Origin: Pseudopyrenochaeta lycopersici | Lineage: Eukaryota; Ascomycota; Dothideomycetes; Pleosporales; Pseudopyrenochaetaceae | Direction: 5' to 3' | Length of the DNA: 64,000 bases | Assembly (NCBI GenBank): GCA_003313425.1 | Contig: NHZP01000020.1 | Span: forward strand, 248,001-312,000 | Shown here: positions 38,303 to 50,260 of the stretch, one piece after another | Layout of the letters: each line of letters opens with the position of its first letter | Position numbering within the stretch: the stretch's first letter is position 1 | The notes under the pieces: model-generated | Told to the model about the DNA's origin: nothing | Seen by the model: the letters and a program-made list of their open reading frames with translations, nothing else | The model's database searches: none | Translations under genes and position numbers: made by a program

Positions 38303-38887
38303 ATGAGTTGGTGGCCTTTCTCAAGCTCAGGCGCAGATGCCAAAGCCCAATCACAAGTACAACCTTCTTCAATACCATCACAACCACATTCGATAGCTCC
38401 ACCAACATCGAGTTCAACTCCTCCATCAACCGCACCACACGATCCCGACTTCTACACCGCCCACCCACACCTCGCGCCTCCCTCCTTCGCAACCAATTCC
38501 ACCACACCTAGTAGCAGCAGCAACAGTAACGATGCTACTGTCTCCCAAGACAACTACGATCCCACCCTCCCTCGCACAATGTCCTGCCGCGCCGCCTTCG
38601 ACAGCGCCTTCTACTGCTCCTCGCTGGGCGGCCACTTCAACGACGTATACCGGTACGGCCAATTGCGCTCGTGCTCTGAGCACTGGAATGACTTCTGGTT
38701 CTGCATGCGGACGAAGAATAGCTACAGCGAACGGGACGTGAAGGAGCGCATGGTCCAGGACAGATATAGGGAGAAGGAGGAGAAGCTGAAAAGTGGGCCG
38801 AATAGCGAGGACATATGGGTTAGGAGGGGCGCAGGTGAGGAGATCAGGGGGGCTTTTACAGCGCCGGCGGACGTGGATGCAAGCTAG
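38303..38887 (+). CDS. EMI1: EMI1-like twin-CX9C protein (DUF3128)
   Basis: Single exon of 194 aa from the ATG at 38303 (MSWWPFSSSG). The in-frame codons upstream to 38267 begin at CTG, not ATG. The first 90 residues are Ser/Pro/Thr-rich and disordered. The conserved domain has two CX9C pairs: Cys95/Cys105 in CRAAFDSAFYC and Cys124/Cys134 in CSEHWNDFWFC. The order and the word RYGQLRSCSEHWNDFWFCMR fit the DUF3128/EMI1 family. Twin CX9C proteins are usually imported into the mitochondrial intermembrane space by Mia40. Yeast EMI1 was named for a defect in early meiotic induction and respiratory growth. The exact function is not known. Confidence 0.88.
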   Translation: MSWWPFSSSGADAKAQSQVQPSSIPSQPHSIAPPTSSSTPPSTAPHDPDFYTAHPHLAPPSFATNSTTPSSSSNSNDATVSQDNYDPTLPRTMSCRAAFDSAFYCSSLGGHFNDVYRYGQLRSCSEHWNDFWFCMRTKNSYSERDVKERMVQDRYREKEEKLKSGPNSEDIWVRRGAGEEIRGAFTAPADVDAS

Positions 38888-39395
38888 AAGCGGTTTCAAT
38901 GCGCTGTACGATGTATGAATAATTGTGGTTTGTGTAGGATATCATTGCGATAGTCATAGCAAGAGATGGCTATCGAGTCTAACCAGCGCAACGTAGAATC
39001 CATAAAAGGGATATTGTACAAAATGTATACCAGACTTAAGTTTGTCGGATCCTATTATTCATGAGCATGCATCGCAGGAAAACCCATGACACAACGGTTG
39101 TAAACACACTGGCAAAACAAGGCATCACAATGCAGGCACAAACACAGGTATTTGAAGTTATATCTCAATTCTCTACTCAGGATATATGATCCCATCATTA
39201 GAGTACATGCTATTCAGCACCAAACTTTTCCTTCCAATCGTGTGATCGTAACTCATCCGATGCATTCAGAAAGAGGAAACCATGAAAAAGGCTCTATGGG
39301 CCAGAAACTCCGAGAATTACCCGCCAGAAAAAGGTCTATGCTTGAAGATCGACAAGGAAAGAAGACGAAGAAGACAGCTCAAAGAGGCGATCTGC
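38888..39395. other. Intergenic between convergent genes
   Basis: 3' flanks of EMI1 and Hsp70. The sequence is AT-rich with several polyadenylation-like AATAA/TATAA stretches. No gene is seen. Confidence 0.6.
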
Positions 39396-41400
39396 TTAGT
39401 CGACCTCCTCAACGGTAGGGCCGTCGTCAGAGTGGCCAGCACCGCCGGGGCCACCAGGACCACCGGGCATGCCGCCGCCGGGCATACCGCCAGGCATACC
39501 ACCCTCGCCGCCCGCACCGTAGAACTTCATCATGATGGGGTTGGCGACACCCTCGAGCTCCTTCTGCTGGGACTCGTACTCGTCCTTGGTGGCGGTCTGG
39601 TTGTCGTCCAACCAGGCAACAGTCTTGTCGATCTCAGCCTTGAGCTTCTCCTTATCGCCAGCATCGAGCTTCTCGTCGACCTTGGAGTCGGAGAGAGTGT
39701 TGCGGAGCGAGTAGGCGTATGACTCAAGAGCATTCTTCGCGGAAATACGAGAAGCCTCAGCCTCGTCCTCCTCCTTGTACTTCTCGGCCTCAGCCAACAT
39801 ACGCTCAATCTCCTCCTTGGAGAGACGGCCCTTGTCGTTGGTGATGACAATCTTGTTGGTCTTTCCGGTACCCTTCTCAAGGGCAGACACGTTAATGATA
39901 CCGTTAGCGTCGACATCGAAGGTGACCTCAATCTGAGGCACACCACGGGGCGCAGGGGGAATGCCGGTAAGCTCGAACTTGCCGAGCAGGTTGTTGTCCT
40001 TGGTGCGGGCACGCTCACCCTCGTAAACCTGGATGAGCACACCGGGCTGATTGTCGCTGAAGGTGGAGAAGACTTCGGACTTCTTGGTGGGGATGGTGGT
40101 ATTGCGCTTGATGAGAGCAGTCATGACACCACCAGCAGTCTCGATACCGATGGACAACGGCGCAACGTCGAGGAGCAAGATCTCGCTGGTTGACTTGGAA
40201 GAGGTGTCACCGGACAAGATAGCGGCCTGGACGGCAGCACCGTAGGCAACAGCCTCATCGGGGTTGATGGACTTGTTGGGCTCCTTGCCGTTGAAGAAGT
40301 CGGAGACCATCTTCTGGACCTTGGGGATACGGGTAGATCCACCGACCAAGACGATCTCGTGGACGGAAGACTTGTCAATCTTGGCGTCGCGGAGGACACG
40401 CTCGACGGGCTCCATGGTGGAGCGGAAGAGATCCTGGCAAAGCTCCTCGAACCTAGCACGGGTGATGGATGTGTAGAAGTCGATACCCTCGTAGAGAGAG
40501 TCGATCTCGATGGAGGTCTGCGCGGATGAGGACAGGGTGCGCTTGGCCCGCTCGCAGGCGGTTCGGAGACGGCGAAGAGCACGAGCGTTAGAGGTAAGGT
40601 CTAAAGAATGGTTAGCTAAAAATCAACTGAAGGGGAACAGAGTACTACCCACCTTTTTTGTGCTTGCGTTTGAACTCGCTCGTGAAGTGATTCACGAGAC
40701 GATTGTCGAAGTCTTCACCACCTAGATGAGTGTCTCCGGCGGTCGACTTGACCTCAAAAATACCCTCCTCAATGGTTAGGAGTGAGACATCGAAGGTGCC
40801 ACCACCCAAATCGAAGATGAGGACATTACGCTCGCCGGTGGTTTTCTTGTCAAGACCGTAGGCGATAGCAGCGGCGGTGGGCTCGTTGATGATACGAAGG
40901 ACGTTAAGACCGGCAATGAGACCAGCATCCTTGGTAGCCTGACGTTGGGAGTCGTTGAAGTAGGCAGGGACAGTGACGACGGCGTTGTTGACGGTGCCAC
41001 CAAGGTACGACTCGGCAGTTTCCCTCATCTTGGTCAGGACCATAGATGAGATCTCCTCGGGTGTGAATGTCTTCTCCTCGCCCTTGAACTCGACCTGGAT
41101 AACAGGCTTGCCACCCTTGTCGACGACCTTGAAGGGGAAGTGCTTCATGTCGGCCTGAACTTCAGCATCGGCGAACTTGCGACCGATGAGGCGCTTTGCG
41201 TCGAAGACTGTGTTGATGGGGTTCATGGCGACCTGGTTCTTCGCTGAGTCGCCAATCAGGCGCTCAGTGTCGGTGAAGGCAACAAAACTGGGGGTGGTCC
41301 TGTTGCCTTGGTCGTTGGCGATAATTTCGATTCTGTCATCTCTGAAGATACCGACGCAAGAGTACGTGGTTCCGAGATCAATGCCAATGGCTGGTGCCAT
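39396..41400 (-). CDS. SSA1: Cytosolic Hsp70 chaperone (SSA type)
   Basis: Two exons, 40653-41400 and 39396-40600, with a 52-nt intron, give 650 aa (yeast Ssa1 is 642). It is an ATP-dependent chaperone for folding, translocation and stress. N-terminal ATPase signatures: [11 protein letters not shown] near residue 7, [13 protein letters not shown] near 194, and [13 protein letters not shown] in exon 2. The substrate-binding domain contains [16 protein letters not shown]. The tail has GGMPGG repeats and ends in EEVD, the TPR co-chaperone signal of cytosolic Hsp70. There is no signal peptide, HDEL or mitochondrial presequence. Codon use is strongly biased to C-ending codons, as in highly expressed fungal genes. 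A heat-shock-element-like site lies about 210 nt upstream. Confidence 0.96.
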
Positions 41401-42692
41401 GTTGAATGTATGTGTAGTGGGGTATCAAAAGTAGGTAGGAAATTCGTAATAGTGCTCACGAAGTCTGAGACTTAGTTAAGGTGAGGCTTTGTGTAGTTTG
41501 TGATGTGTAGTGGGAAGGTAGCATTAAGAGCGGGCGATGAGTTTTTGTATGCGGTGGGCGTGGTGTTATTCCATAGATTTCTACAGCCTTCTTCGGCGCT
41601 CGAGCCAACCAGAAACTTCGAGCAGTGTCTGCGACCCACTCAAGATGCTGCCTGATGGGTTGCTGGGGGCAAATAGCGTCTACTTTTTCTCCACTATTGA
41701 CGATTATCAGCAAAATTCACGGTTGCGCCGCCTTTGCTGCAGAGATTGAAAGCTTCCTGCCTCTTCTTCGCCGCCCTTCCTTGCGAATGTTATGACGGAA
41801 GGCTCACCCCACCATGACCGCAAACGGTGACATAAGCGAGGGGCTGCTCAACCCCGCCAGCAACGCCAGCAGCTTCACGGAGCTTCGAGATGTCACTTTA
41901 TTGTTGTCCATTGACATACGAGGGCAGCACTGATCAGATACGACTTCGCTGTAAGCATCAAGCGCACTGCCGTAAGTTGACACGATAACTGCGCCGTGTT
42001 GCCTACACGTTTCTGCGCCTCGTCGGTTTTCGGCAAGGTTTGGCCATCAATGTCTCAGCAAAGGCTTCCGCTGTCGCTATCGAGCTCACTTCCATGACAA
42101 TGCAAAATGGATTGATGGCTCGAAGCCTAGCTGCTAAGTTTTCAAGTATATCATTCATTCTGATTATGAGCAGCAACACAAGGCACGCAAGAAGTCAGCC
42201 TGCACCATGATGCTACAAATTGCGTTGATGATTTGTAGCACTGCTGAACTGCTTCGGGCCAGGCTCCATCATGAGCATTCTAGCCTCGTAACTCCAGAGC
42301 TGATCATTATGGGGCCGCGACATGATATGCTGAACGTGGATGCAGTTTGACAATATAAAGGCTCACAACAAAACAGACAGCTCTTCACACAATTTCTATG
42401 GGTAAGCACTCCACCCGTTCACGAGCGTTTTGCTGCTTGTCCACAAAAAAAACTATGATGCTGTAAGAAGCCGAAGTATGGCCGAATCGCGACCAATCAT
42501 TGCATGACGTCAGTTTGGCGTTCAGCTCGCGGAGCTTGTTGCGGGGAGCTTGCATACGACCTTGAGAACGCCATTTTCGGAAGCGACACCTCCTCATCTG
42601 ACGCTCGCCTCGTTGTCACTTCCCCTCTATTCTTTGTGCGACTGTTTGTTTTCTAAGCTTTCCTCATTTCTCTACATTGTCCCGCCATCACA
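41401..42692. other. Divergent promoter region Hsp70 / DUF3429 gene
   Basis: About 1.3 kb between divergent start codons, with no supported gene. It contains a candidate heat shock element close to the Hsp70 side. Confidence 0.6.
41611..41625 (-). promoter_or_regulatory. Candidate heat shock element
   Basis: The plus strand reads AGAAACTTCGAGCAG: nGAAn, nTTCn, then an imperfect third unit (nGCAn for nGAAn). It lies about 210 nt upstream of the Hsp70 start codon. Two exact alternating units and one mismatched unit is a weak to moderate match to the Hsf1 consensus. Confidence 0.4.
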
Positions 42693-43778
42693 ATGCTTCG
42701 AAGCGGAGCAACGCGCCTCGCGCTGAGGTCAATTGTAGCACCAGCTGGTCGACCAACTACCAGCTTTCACCGCACAGCGCCTATACAGCAATGGACAACA
42801 CAGTTCGGGTCTTTGGCCTCCAGAAGGCCCCAGATTCCTCAGCTGGCTCAATTGAAACCTGTTCAGGCTGCTATCTTGCGCCGGAGCATCACTGACAAGC
42901 AGCAAAAGGCCGAGGAAAGATACTCCAAGGAGGAGATCAAGCCAACCCCAGAAACAGTGTCAGCAACCTCGTCCACCCACCCAATGTTTTCTGAAGTTGC
43001 TACTGAGACGCCGGAACGAGATGTGGATATGATGGCGGGAATCAAGAGCGATGTGGTATGTCAGCCGCGCTTTCTGTTACCTTCAATTAGAGCATGCAAT
43101 TGACATGTTTAGGGCACAATTCGCGAAACATTTAGTCTTAAGGGAGTCCCTCGAGAAGCGTACTACATGGGCCTTGCTGGAACCTTGCCTTATCTCGCCA
43201 CCTCCATATCTACAGTGTTTTGTGCATGGGAAATCAACCATTCTGTTGCAGGTTATGGTATGCTTCTCTCTGAGAAGAATGCTACACAACTACTACATCT
43301 TTTAGAACCGCTCCAAATTGGGTATGGTGCGTCCATTCTCTCATTCATGGGCGCCATCCACTGGGGACTAGAGTGGGCTGGCTTTGGGGGTTACCAGGGT
43401 TACAAACGCTATGCCATTGGCGTGGTTGCGCCTGCTGTAGCCTGGTCAACCCTTCTTATGCCCATTGAAGGCGCACTAATCACTCAATTCCTTGGCTTTG
43501 TGGGTCTTTACTATGTTGATGTGCGAGCGACATACCGAGGCTGGACTCCTGAATGGTATGCCGTTTATCGATTTGTCTTAACCTTCATCGTCGGCGCCAG
43601 TCTCGTAATCAGCCTTATCGGTCGTGGTGAGTTACCCGACCATATACCTTCACCGGCGAGCCGTGCGAAGATTTTCTCGGAGGAGGGATCCCCCGAGGAG
43701 AAGCTTGCGGAAGATGAGCATGATCGCGCAGAGAAGAAGAAGCAGGCTGCACGCAGTGATGACAGGGGCGAGGACTAA
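42693..43778 (+). CDS. Mitochondrial DUF3429 (TMEM69-like) membrane protein
   Basis: Two exons, 42693-43055 and 43113-43778, with a 57-nt intron, give 342 aa. The N-terminus MLRSGATRLALRSIVAPAGR is rich in Arg, Ala and Ser without acids, like a mitochondrial presequence. Exon 2 carries four to five membrane segments, starting with GLAGTLPYLATSISTVFCAW. The family block LEPLQIGYGASILSFMGAIH, then WGLEWAGFGG, is the DUF3429/TMEM69 signature. The C-terminus is a charged tail (SPEEKLAEDEHDRAEKKKQ). The family lies in the inner membrane and has no assigned biochemical role. The start at 42693 is preferred because it gives the targeting peptide. Confidence 0.88.
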
Positions 43779-46700
43779 ACACCCAATTGACGACATGGTC
43801 GGAGTTGAACTCACCAGAATGGAAAAACGACTGTTCTTTTCGTCTTCTCTATATGATGGCAGGCGTCGTGGAGTAACCGATCTTTTTTGAGCCTCTTTCC
43901 TAATCGTTGCTATATTCTCATGTATTTTCATATGTATAGTTGACATGTATAGTCAGTGTAGGTCTGGTAATTTTAGTACTATCCCATCACGTCATCGCCG
44001 TAACCTCTCAATCACTTTTGATCTTGTTCATACTGGCCTCTTATTGCGATCCTCCCTCATCCAGACTGGATCATATCATGTCCGCACCTGCCTATCAGCC
44101 GTGAGGTATCCAGATTGGCTGTTTTCAGATCCTTTCTAGTAATCGTTTATGATGGAAAGTAGATGTCACATATTGCTAGATACCCGACCGCACCAGTGCT
44201 TTTTATAACCTGCTGTCTGGTATACACTCGTGAGTTGACGATCTTTTCAGCATCACGGTCGATAAATCTGTCGAGTATTTTTTATCTTAGGAGACATTGT
44301 GTCAAAGGGGATAAAGCAGTTCAGGAGAAGCTTGGAGCAGCTGAAGTGCTTAAATGTAGTATGATAAAATAAATTATCGTTGGTCGAGGTGTTCAGTTCG
44401 TGTAACGCATACAAATAGGTCTGCGTTCTTAGACCACAAAGCTACGATGAATGGTGTAGGTACCGGAGGAATACCCCTGGAACTTAGATGCCGAAGTGTC
44501 ACATCAAATTTTTTTAGCTATACTACTAGACCTAGCGGCGAATGCGATAGCTCAATATTATTAAGTTTAGTGTGACGATACTGTGCTGATGTAGAGATAT
44601 AGCGGGTTTTGCGAAGTTGAAAATAGATATGAAGAAAACAGGCCAGTTCGATGACTATTCCACGTATTCTAGAAACCACTTAAGCTGTTATGAGAGCATG
44701 CACAAACTCAATATTCTTTAACATGTTTCGAATAATTGAGCGTAAATGTTCTTACATAGTCTTTACAAAGTGAGTGCATAGTCTAGCGATTAAGGTGGCA
44801 TGGTTTTGTCCAGGTTCCCGCACAGATTTCAAACTTATCCTTTTTACCTTGCTAAATGCATCTGTTTGTACAATGGTATCCATGAGTGATACAATCACTC
44901 CAAAATGGACTGAGAACGCGAATACTACTCACAAAAGACACTACCCCTATTCAATGCTTCCAACAGATGATGAAATCTGGATTGTGAGACATTGCGCAAA
45001 TGAAGGCTAAATCATTGATGTGATTATGACCTTAAGGTGCATTAGATGCCTTCATTGATAAGATATTACCAACCGTGCGAATCCATCACCCTTAAGCTGA
45101 GTTCACTGGCGGATTTCGCACTTTTCGTATTGCGATATATCTCTAGAAATAGAGATATATCACAGCATCTTCCAATAGTGACCACTTCACGCCTCGGAAA
45201 ATACAGAAGCCTTTTATTCACCGCCGTAGATTGGTTATTGAGACATTAGAAATTTACAATCGGTTGCTGCACAGTGTGGAGTCTACACCCGAAGCTGACA
45301 GAAATGTGAGGAGATGCAGCAGAAATGGTGATTCATTTCCCAAAGTCAAACTTGGATGCAAATATTGAAAATACTGGGTTCCACAATTACAATAGTAAGA
45401 AGCATTTATAGTAATGATCTAATAAGAGTATTATAATACCTAGATGTATTGTAGTTATATAAAAGCCTCTATATTGTTACGAAAATAAAACACAAACAAT
45501 AAGAAGAACTTTTATACCTTCAAAATAGTACTTCAAGGTCCTTTTCTTTTGGAAACCTGAGCAGTAATGCTCCTCATACCTTCACCATGCAACTTTGCAT
45601 ATTTATGACTACAGGCTCCACGTGCGTGATGCCGGTCACATACTCCCGTGTACACGAATACGTAACCTTGTTCTGCGCCTATAAATAAAAGCTTGTCGGT
45701 GGGGCATCATACAAGTAGAGTGGTATGATGATCTATACCGTACATTTCATGCACAGCTAGGAAAGGTTCTAAAAGCAAGGGAACACACGAGAACTACTTG
45801 TTTGACTAGCAGAGACTCTACGTACGATTTTTGAACCGCAGTGACGATGATCTGTATTGGAGCCCGTATTTGCATTTCAATACGAAAGAGCGCTTCGTAT
45901 TTTGCATCTTTAGCTACTAAATTCAGGAGCTATTGAAAACAGGCACGCCGCGCTGAGATGGAATAGTCTGTCGTCGTATAATGTGGCAAATTTGGCATCG
46001 CGCATAGGCAATACTATGAGAACTTCTCAATTGGTAAACAAAGCCCCTTAGACGTGCATCATAGTGTTGCGTAGGGTCAGGTGACTCCGTCGCTTTGCTC
46101 TGTTGTTACCAGCTGAAATGGTCGGCTGCGCCTCCTTTGCTTCGTGAGCGATGACGCTACTGTCCGATACTTTCAAGCTTCCAGACCACAAGAATCTTGA
46201 AAAGAAATACGTCATTGACAAAGCCCGTCGACGACATTCTTCTTCAGCCTCGAGAAATCGGACCGAGATACATGTTGCTGAAATAGTGTTTTCATATTTG
46301 ATGATGATGATGTATGCCATGCTAGGTCAAGTTCCTTGGTATGCGGCGGAGCACCACGTGCCGCATCGACTCGCACAAGACGGTTGGCAAATCTATGGTT
46401 CAAGCAGCAAAAGGCAGGTCTAAATAGTTTTTGGGAAGATCGTAGACTTCAATTATGCCTCACAAGGTGCCTTGAAGCTTGGCAAGCTGCATCGTCAGTG
46501 TAGCAGATTTTGTGAAGCAGGGAGCGTTAGAGTGATGATGAGGCATTTGGGGCGCAAGATAGTTGGGCTGCGAAGTAGTGACGAAGACAGTGACAGTTTA
46601 CGGACAACGCTGATCGGGGCCAAAGGGGCTTGTGTAGTGAAGCTGATGATGCTGAAACCCCGAAGCGCTGCTGTTCAGAATCCGGAATCCGCATCAGACA

Positions 46701-49177
46701 AAACCGCAAATCTCAAACAGCATCAAAGACGATCTGTTATGAACCTGCAGATCAAGATTGCGCAAGGTACTCCGTCGCCGGGTATTTTCAACGGCTGTAG
46801 AGCGTTCCGACGTTGCCATATTTGGGTGACACAAGCGCGTACTTTGGGCGGCTGCTATATCGAGACCCGGGTACGTGCGAGCCGCTCAGTGGGGGATAGC
46901 CACTAAAACAGAGCCTCATGGGGCGCTTCGACTATGTAAGCACTGGAGAGATGTACGAACCTGTGGTTCGCGGCCTGGAAATTGATGAGGAATTATGGAG
47001 CGCTGGCTCTAAGCTTGGGGGGCGATAGTAGACCCCACGTTAACGCGCGCTGGATGCCCCCAACGGATGAGTGAGCGGACGAGGGCAGGTGGTCGCGCGG
47101 TGTTGCCGAGCCATGATTTGATAGAGTTGTCTTGTCTTCTGACAACAGCCATTAAGGTTGCAGTCGTGTCAGTTGGCCAGGACCTTCTAGAAAAGGAGAT
47201 GATGTCGATGCTGGAGAATTGATTGGCTGAGAGGATGGAGGCGGTGCAGCGGCTGTTGAGGGAATGTCGGAAGGGCGAAGTTTAGACGCTGATTGGTGCA
47301 GCAGATTGCATGAAACTTGAATTTGTTTGCAGGTCCTTTGGACGATGGCAACGTGGAGACGATCTGCGTAGATGAGCATGGCGTTGGTGGTGGCCGCCGC
47401 CATTCATGCCGTCGACCACACAGGCAATCCACATGTCGAGAGTAAACAGGTGTTGAAACAAACGGTGTGACTTGTTTGTCATGCATCGGGGCCAATCAAG
47501 GATAGTTGTCCATAGTGGACCCATGCGCATGACACGACGATGCCGGGATCTTGGTGGAGTAGGCCGGCCTGACGCAACGTCTGGCCGAGTATGGTCGAGT
47601 CAACGGAGCTGGTGTCCATGATGGCAAAACTCGCGAGCTGACAGGAGACCAAGTCGAGGCCGATCAAGGCCAGCTGTCTGCAGGTTGGGTGGTATGCAGA
47701 TCTCGCACGAAGACTCTGGCCGAGGCATGGCTTGCCGAGCTGCTGAGCCACAGCCAAACAGTTGGCAGGGCCCTCGCCAAAAATGCTACGGTCGAGCGCC
47801 CCAGTGTAACACGCGTCTTGGGATAGCAAAAAACTGCTTCCTGGGCCCAATCCGGCGAGCAGTGCGCCCTCGCATCCGCTGTTTCTTCGGTGAGGCTGGG
47901 TTAATTTGCGTTCCCAATGCTCGCTCCGAGCTCCTTTGCCACCAATTCGTCACAGTCAGGTCGAAGGGGACCTTGCCATGCAATGCTGGGTCCGGTGGTA
48001 GACTACGTTTTTCAGGTATATGGGTGCAGGTGTGCTGCTACTGCGTGGTCGTCTGCTATTCACCCAGCACCACCCTCTGGCTCCACTCTGAACACACCGC
48101 TTCATATCTGTCCCCCAACGTGACCCAACCATCTGGCCAGCAGACCTCGTTGCAACTCCGGCCATCCATCCGGCCACGCGAATACATAGCGGCCAGTGCT
48201 GCCCGCAAACTCCTGCGTCTGCAGCCACAGCAGTCATCGCTGTTGACCATCAAAGACCACGACCACGGCCTCCATCCAGTCATCCTGCTGCACTTGAATC
48301 TGGCGAGTACACCACAGCGTGCAGCGAGCGGCATCCCTCAAACACAGACGACCGCCTTCGAAACGCGATCGGGACACGGCTTGATTGGCTCTCACGGCCT
48401 GTCGCTGAATTAGGCCCCGTGATCCTACATACGACTGGCTTGAGTTTGAAACACGCCTATTTCGGGGTCCTGCAACTCACCTCTCGCAATCTTCCAGGCA
48501 TCCCAAACTAGCCAAACAGCCGCTGGGGTCAGTCTGGCGAGCCGCGCTACTTTCTTGCCCTAGCCCAGAAGCAGAATCCATTGGTTCCTGAGCTGCAGCC
48601 GCCCGGTTGGAACCCACCATCTGAACTTAGCACAGCTACTTGCGTCCGCTCAAGGGCCGTGGATAAGTATCACGCTTCTGCTGCTGCTGATACTCGTTTC
48701 TGGTCAGTGCAAGTCTTTACTTCTCTATCCTCCCTTCTTTCCTCTCCCTGTTACCCAAGTGGTGCAGGTGCATTCTCCAGTCCGGCACTGCCATCCGTTG
48801 TACCCCTACCACCATTCACCTCCCCACTTTGGCAGAGCCATCCACACCAAAAAAAAAAGTTCCTTGCAGCATTTCCATCGCGCTTTCCGCAGGACGGATT
48901 ATTCACCCCCTCTCTTAATAATTTGCTGCCTTGCCCTTTCAACCTCACGGCCCAAGCCACCACGCGTGCAGCCTTCGGACTCTGCTTACCCCACACCAGA
49001 CCGGAACTGTGCACTACGCCTCACAGGGCTCACTTCCTACGAAGCCACCATTGGACAGGAATACTTCCTGATTGGGACCCGACTTCAACCCTGTCGTCTA
49101 CTATCCTTCTATTCATTTGAAGGTCACCGTTCTTTTTAAATCTTCTCATCTACCCAACACATTCACATACACCAACC
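43779..49177. other. Gene-poor segment of about 5.4 kb, partly AT-rich
   Basis: No supported gene. About 44.1-45.9 kb is AT-rich with long A/T stretches, and it holds a perfect hairpin at 45134. From about 46.9 kb the sequence becomes GC-richer and then pyrimidine-rich (48.7-49.1 kb), which suits the promoter and 5' leader of the cyclin gene at 49178. Open frames up to 242 codons (47685-48413) have no family signal. No repeat family was identified by eye. Confidence 0.5.
45133..45162. repeat. Perfect 12-bp hairpin with GAAA loop
   Basis: The arms GATATATCTCTA (45134-45145) and TAGAGATATATC (45150-45161) are exact reverse complements around GAAA (45146-45149). It lies in AT-rich non-coding DNA 4 kb from the nearest gene. 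On the plus strand it would give a GNRA-tetraloop stem in RNA. There is no following U-tract. Confidence 0.8.
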
Positions 49178-50260
49178 ATGCCTTACTCACCGAATCTCGT
49201 CGCCGAGAACCAGGCTGCTCTGGATCATTTCGTCCAGCTCCCAGTATCGCAGGACATGATCTCATATCTAGCACAAAAGGCCACACAAGTCATCCGTTGC
49301 GAACAATCATCAGACCTCAACAAGAACTTGCCACCAACACCACCGGCATCACCACCTCAATATGCTGTTCGCCACACCGGCGAAGCACCAATGCCATCTG
49401 TCGAGGAGTTCATCACATCTCTCGTTGAGAGGTCACATGTTCAGGTCCCAACCCTGATGACTTCCCTCGTCTACCTCAGCCGGTTACGGTCACGTCTGCC
49501 TCCTGTTGCCAAGGGCATGCGCTGCACCGTTCACAGGATCTTCCTCGCCTCGCTCATTCTTGCGGCTAAGAACCTCAACGACTCATCGCCCAAGAACAAG
49601 CACTGGGCTAGGTACAGCACCGTTCGTGGATACGAGAACTTTGGTTTCTCCATCACTGAGGTCAACCTCATGGAGAAGCAACTTCTCTTCCTCCTCGACT
49701 GGGATCTCCGCATCAACCCCGAGGATCTCTACTACCACCTCGAGCCCTTCCTGGCTCCCATCCGCGTCAACCAGTCGCGCCAGGCTGAGAAGGCGAGGCT
49801 CGCCGAGAAGGAGAAGGAGTTTGCGCGCCAACAGTACCAGCTCACCGCTGCGAACCTCTCCCGATCACGCCTCGAAGCCCATCCTTATGCATCAACTGCA
49901 TCCTTTTCATCATACGCCGCTCGTCCACAAAGGCATCGCGCGCACCACACTCCTTCATCTCGCGCGCCATCGCGCACTCCATCTCTATCACCACCAACCC
50001 GAAGCTCTTCCGTCTCCACATCATCCGACTCGCCCAACAGCTTCACGGATGAGCCATCAGAGGCTATCATGCAGCGCTACGACGCAGACCAGGGTGCCAA
50101 CATTGTATATATCAACGGCCCAGTCTCGCAAACCAAGCTGCAACACTCGCTCCCACTGTACGATGCTCAGCCTACCAAGAAGGCGAAGACGTCGGGTGGT
50201 TTCTTCAACAGGATGTTTGGCCAGACTGGCGCATATGCTGGTCGCCAGCAAACCTATTAA
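49178..50260 (+). CDS. Pho85-type (PCL-like) cyclin
   Basis: Single exon of 360 aa starting [15 protein letters not shown]. The cyclin box spans about residues 70-185, with [40 protein letters not shown], the block [20 protein letters not shown] and then [20 protein letters not shown]. This is the PCL1/PCL2/PclA pattern of cyclins that activate the Pho85 (Cdk5-like) kinase in G1, polarity and sporulation. The tail is Ser/Pro/Arg-rich with possible phosphorylation sites, and a basic PTKKAKT near the end may be a nuclear signal. A CT-rich upstream region suggests a long 5' leader. Other G1 cyclins are less likely. Confidence 0.88.
   Translation: MPYSPNLVAENQAALDHFVQLPVSQDMISYLAQKATQVIRCEQSSDLNKNLPPTPPASPPQYAVRHTGEAPMPSVEEFITSLVERSHVQVPTLMTSLVYLSRLRSRLPPVAKGMRCTVHRIFLASLILAAKNLNDSSPKNKHWARYSTVRGYENFGFSITEVNLMEKQLLFLLDWDLRINPEDLYYHLEPFLAPIRVNQSRQAEKARLAEKEKEFARQQYQLTAANLSRSRLEAHPYASTASFSSYAARPQRHRAHHTPSSRAPSRTPSLSPPTRSSSVSTSSDSPNSFTDEPSEAIMQRYDADQGANIVYINGPVSQTKLQHSLPLYDAQPTKKAKTSGGFFNRMFGQTGAYAGRQQTY

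Noticed and set aside
38426..38899. 157-codon frame antisense to EMI1
   Set aside because: Mirror of the EMI1 coding exon with no family signal of its own.
44774..44840. tRNA-like stretch (TAGTCTAGCGATTAAGG ... GGTTCCCGC)
   Set aside because: The A-box-like and T-arm-like words do not give paired acceptor, D and T stems, and no anticodon stem forms.
47685..48413. 242-codon open frame on the plus strand upstream of the cyclin
   Set aside because: Does not begin at a convincing ATG, composition is random, and overlapping frames on both strands are similarly open.
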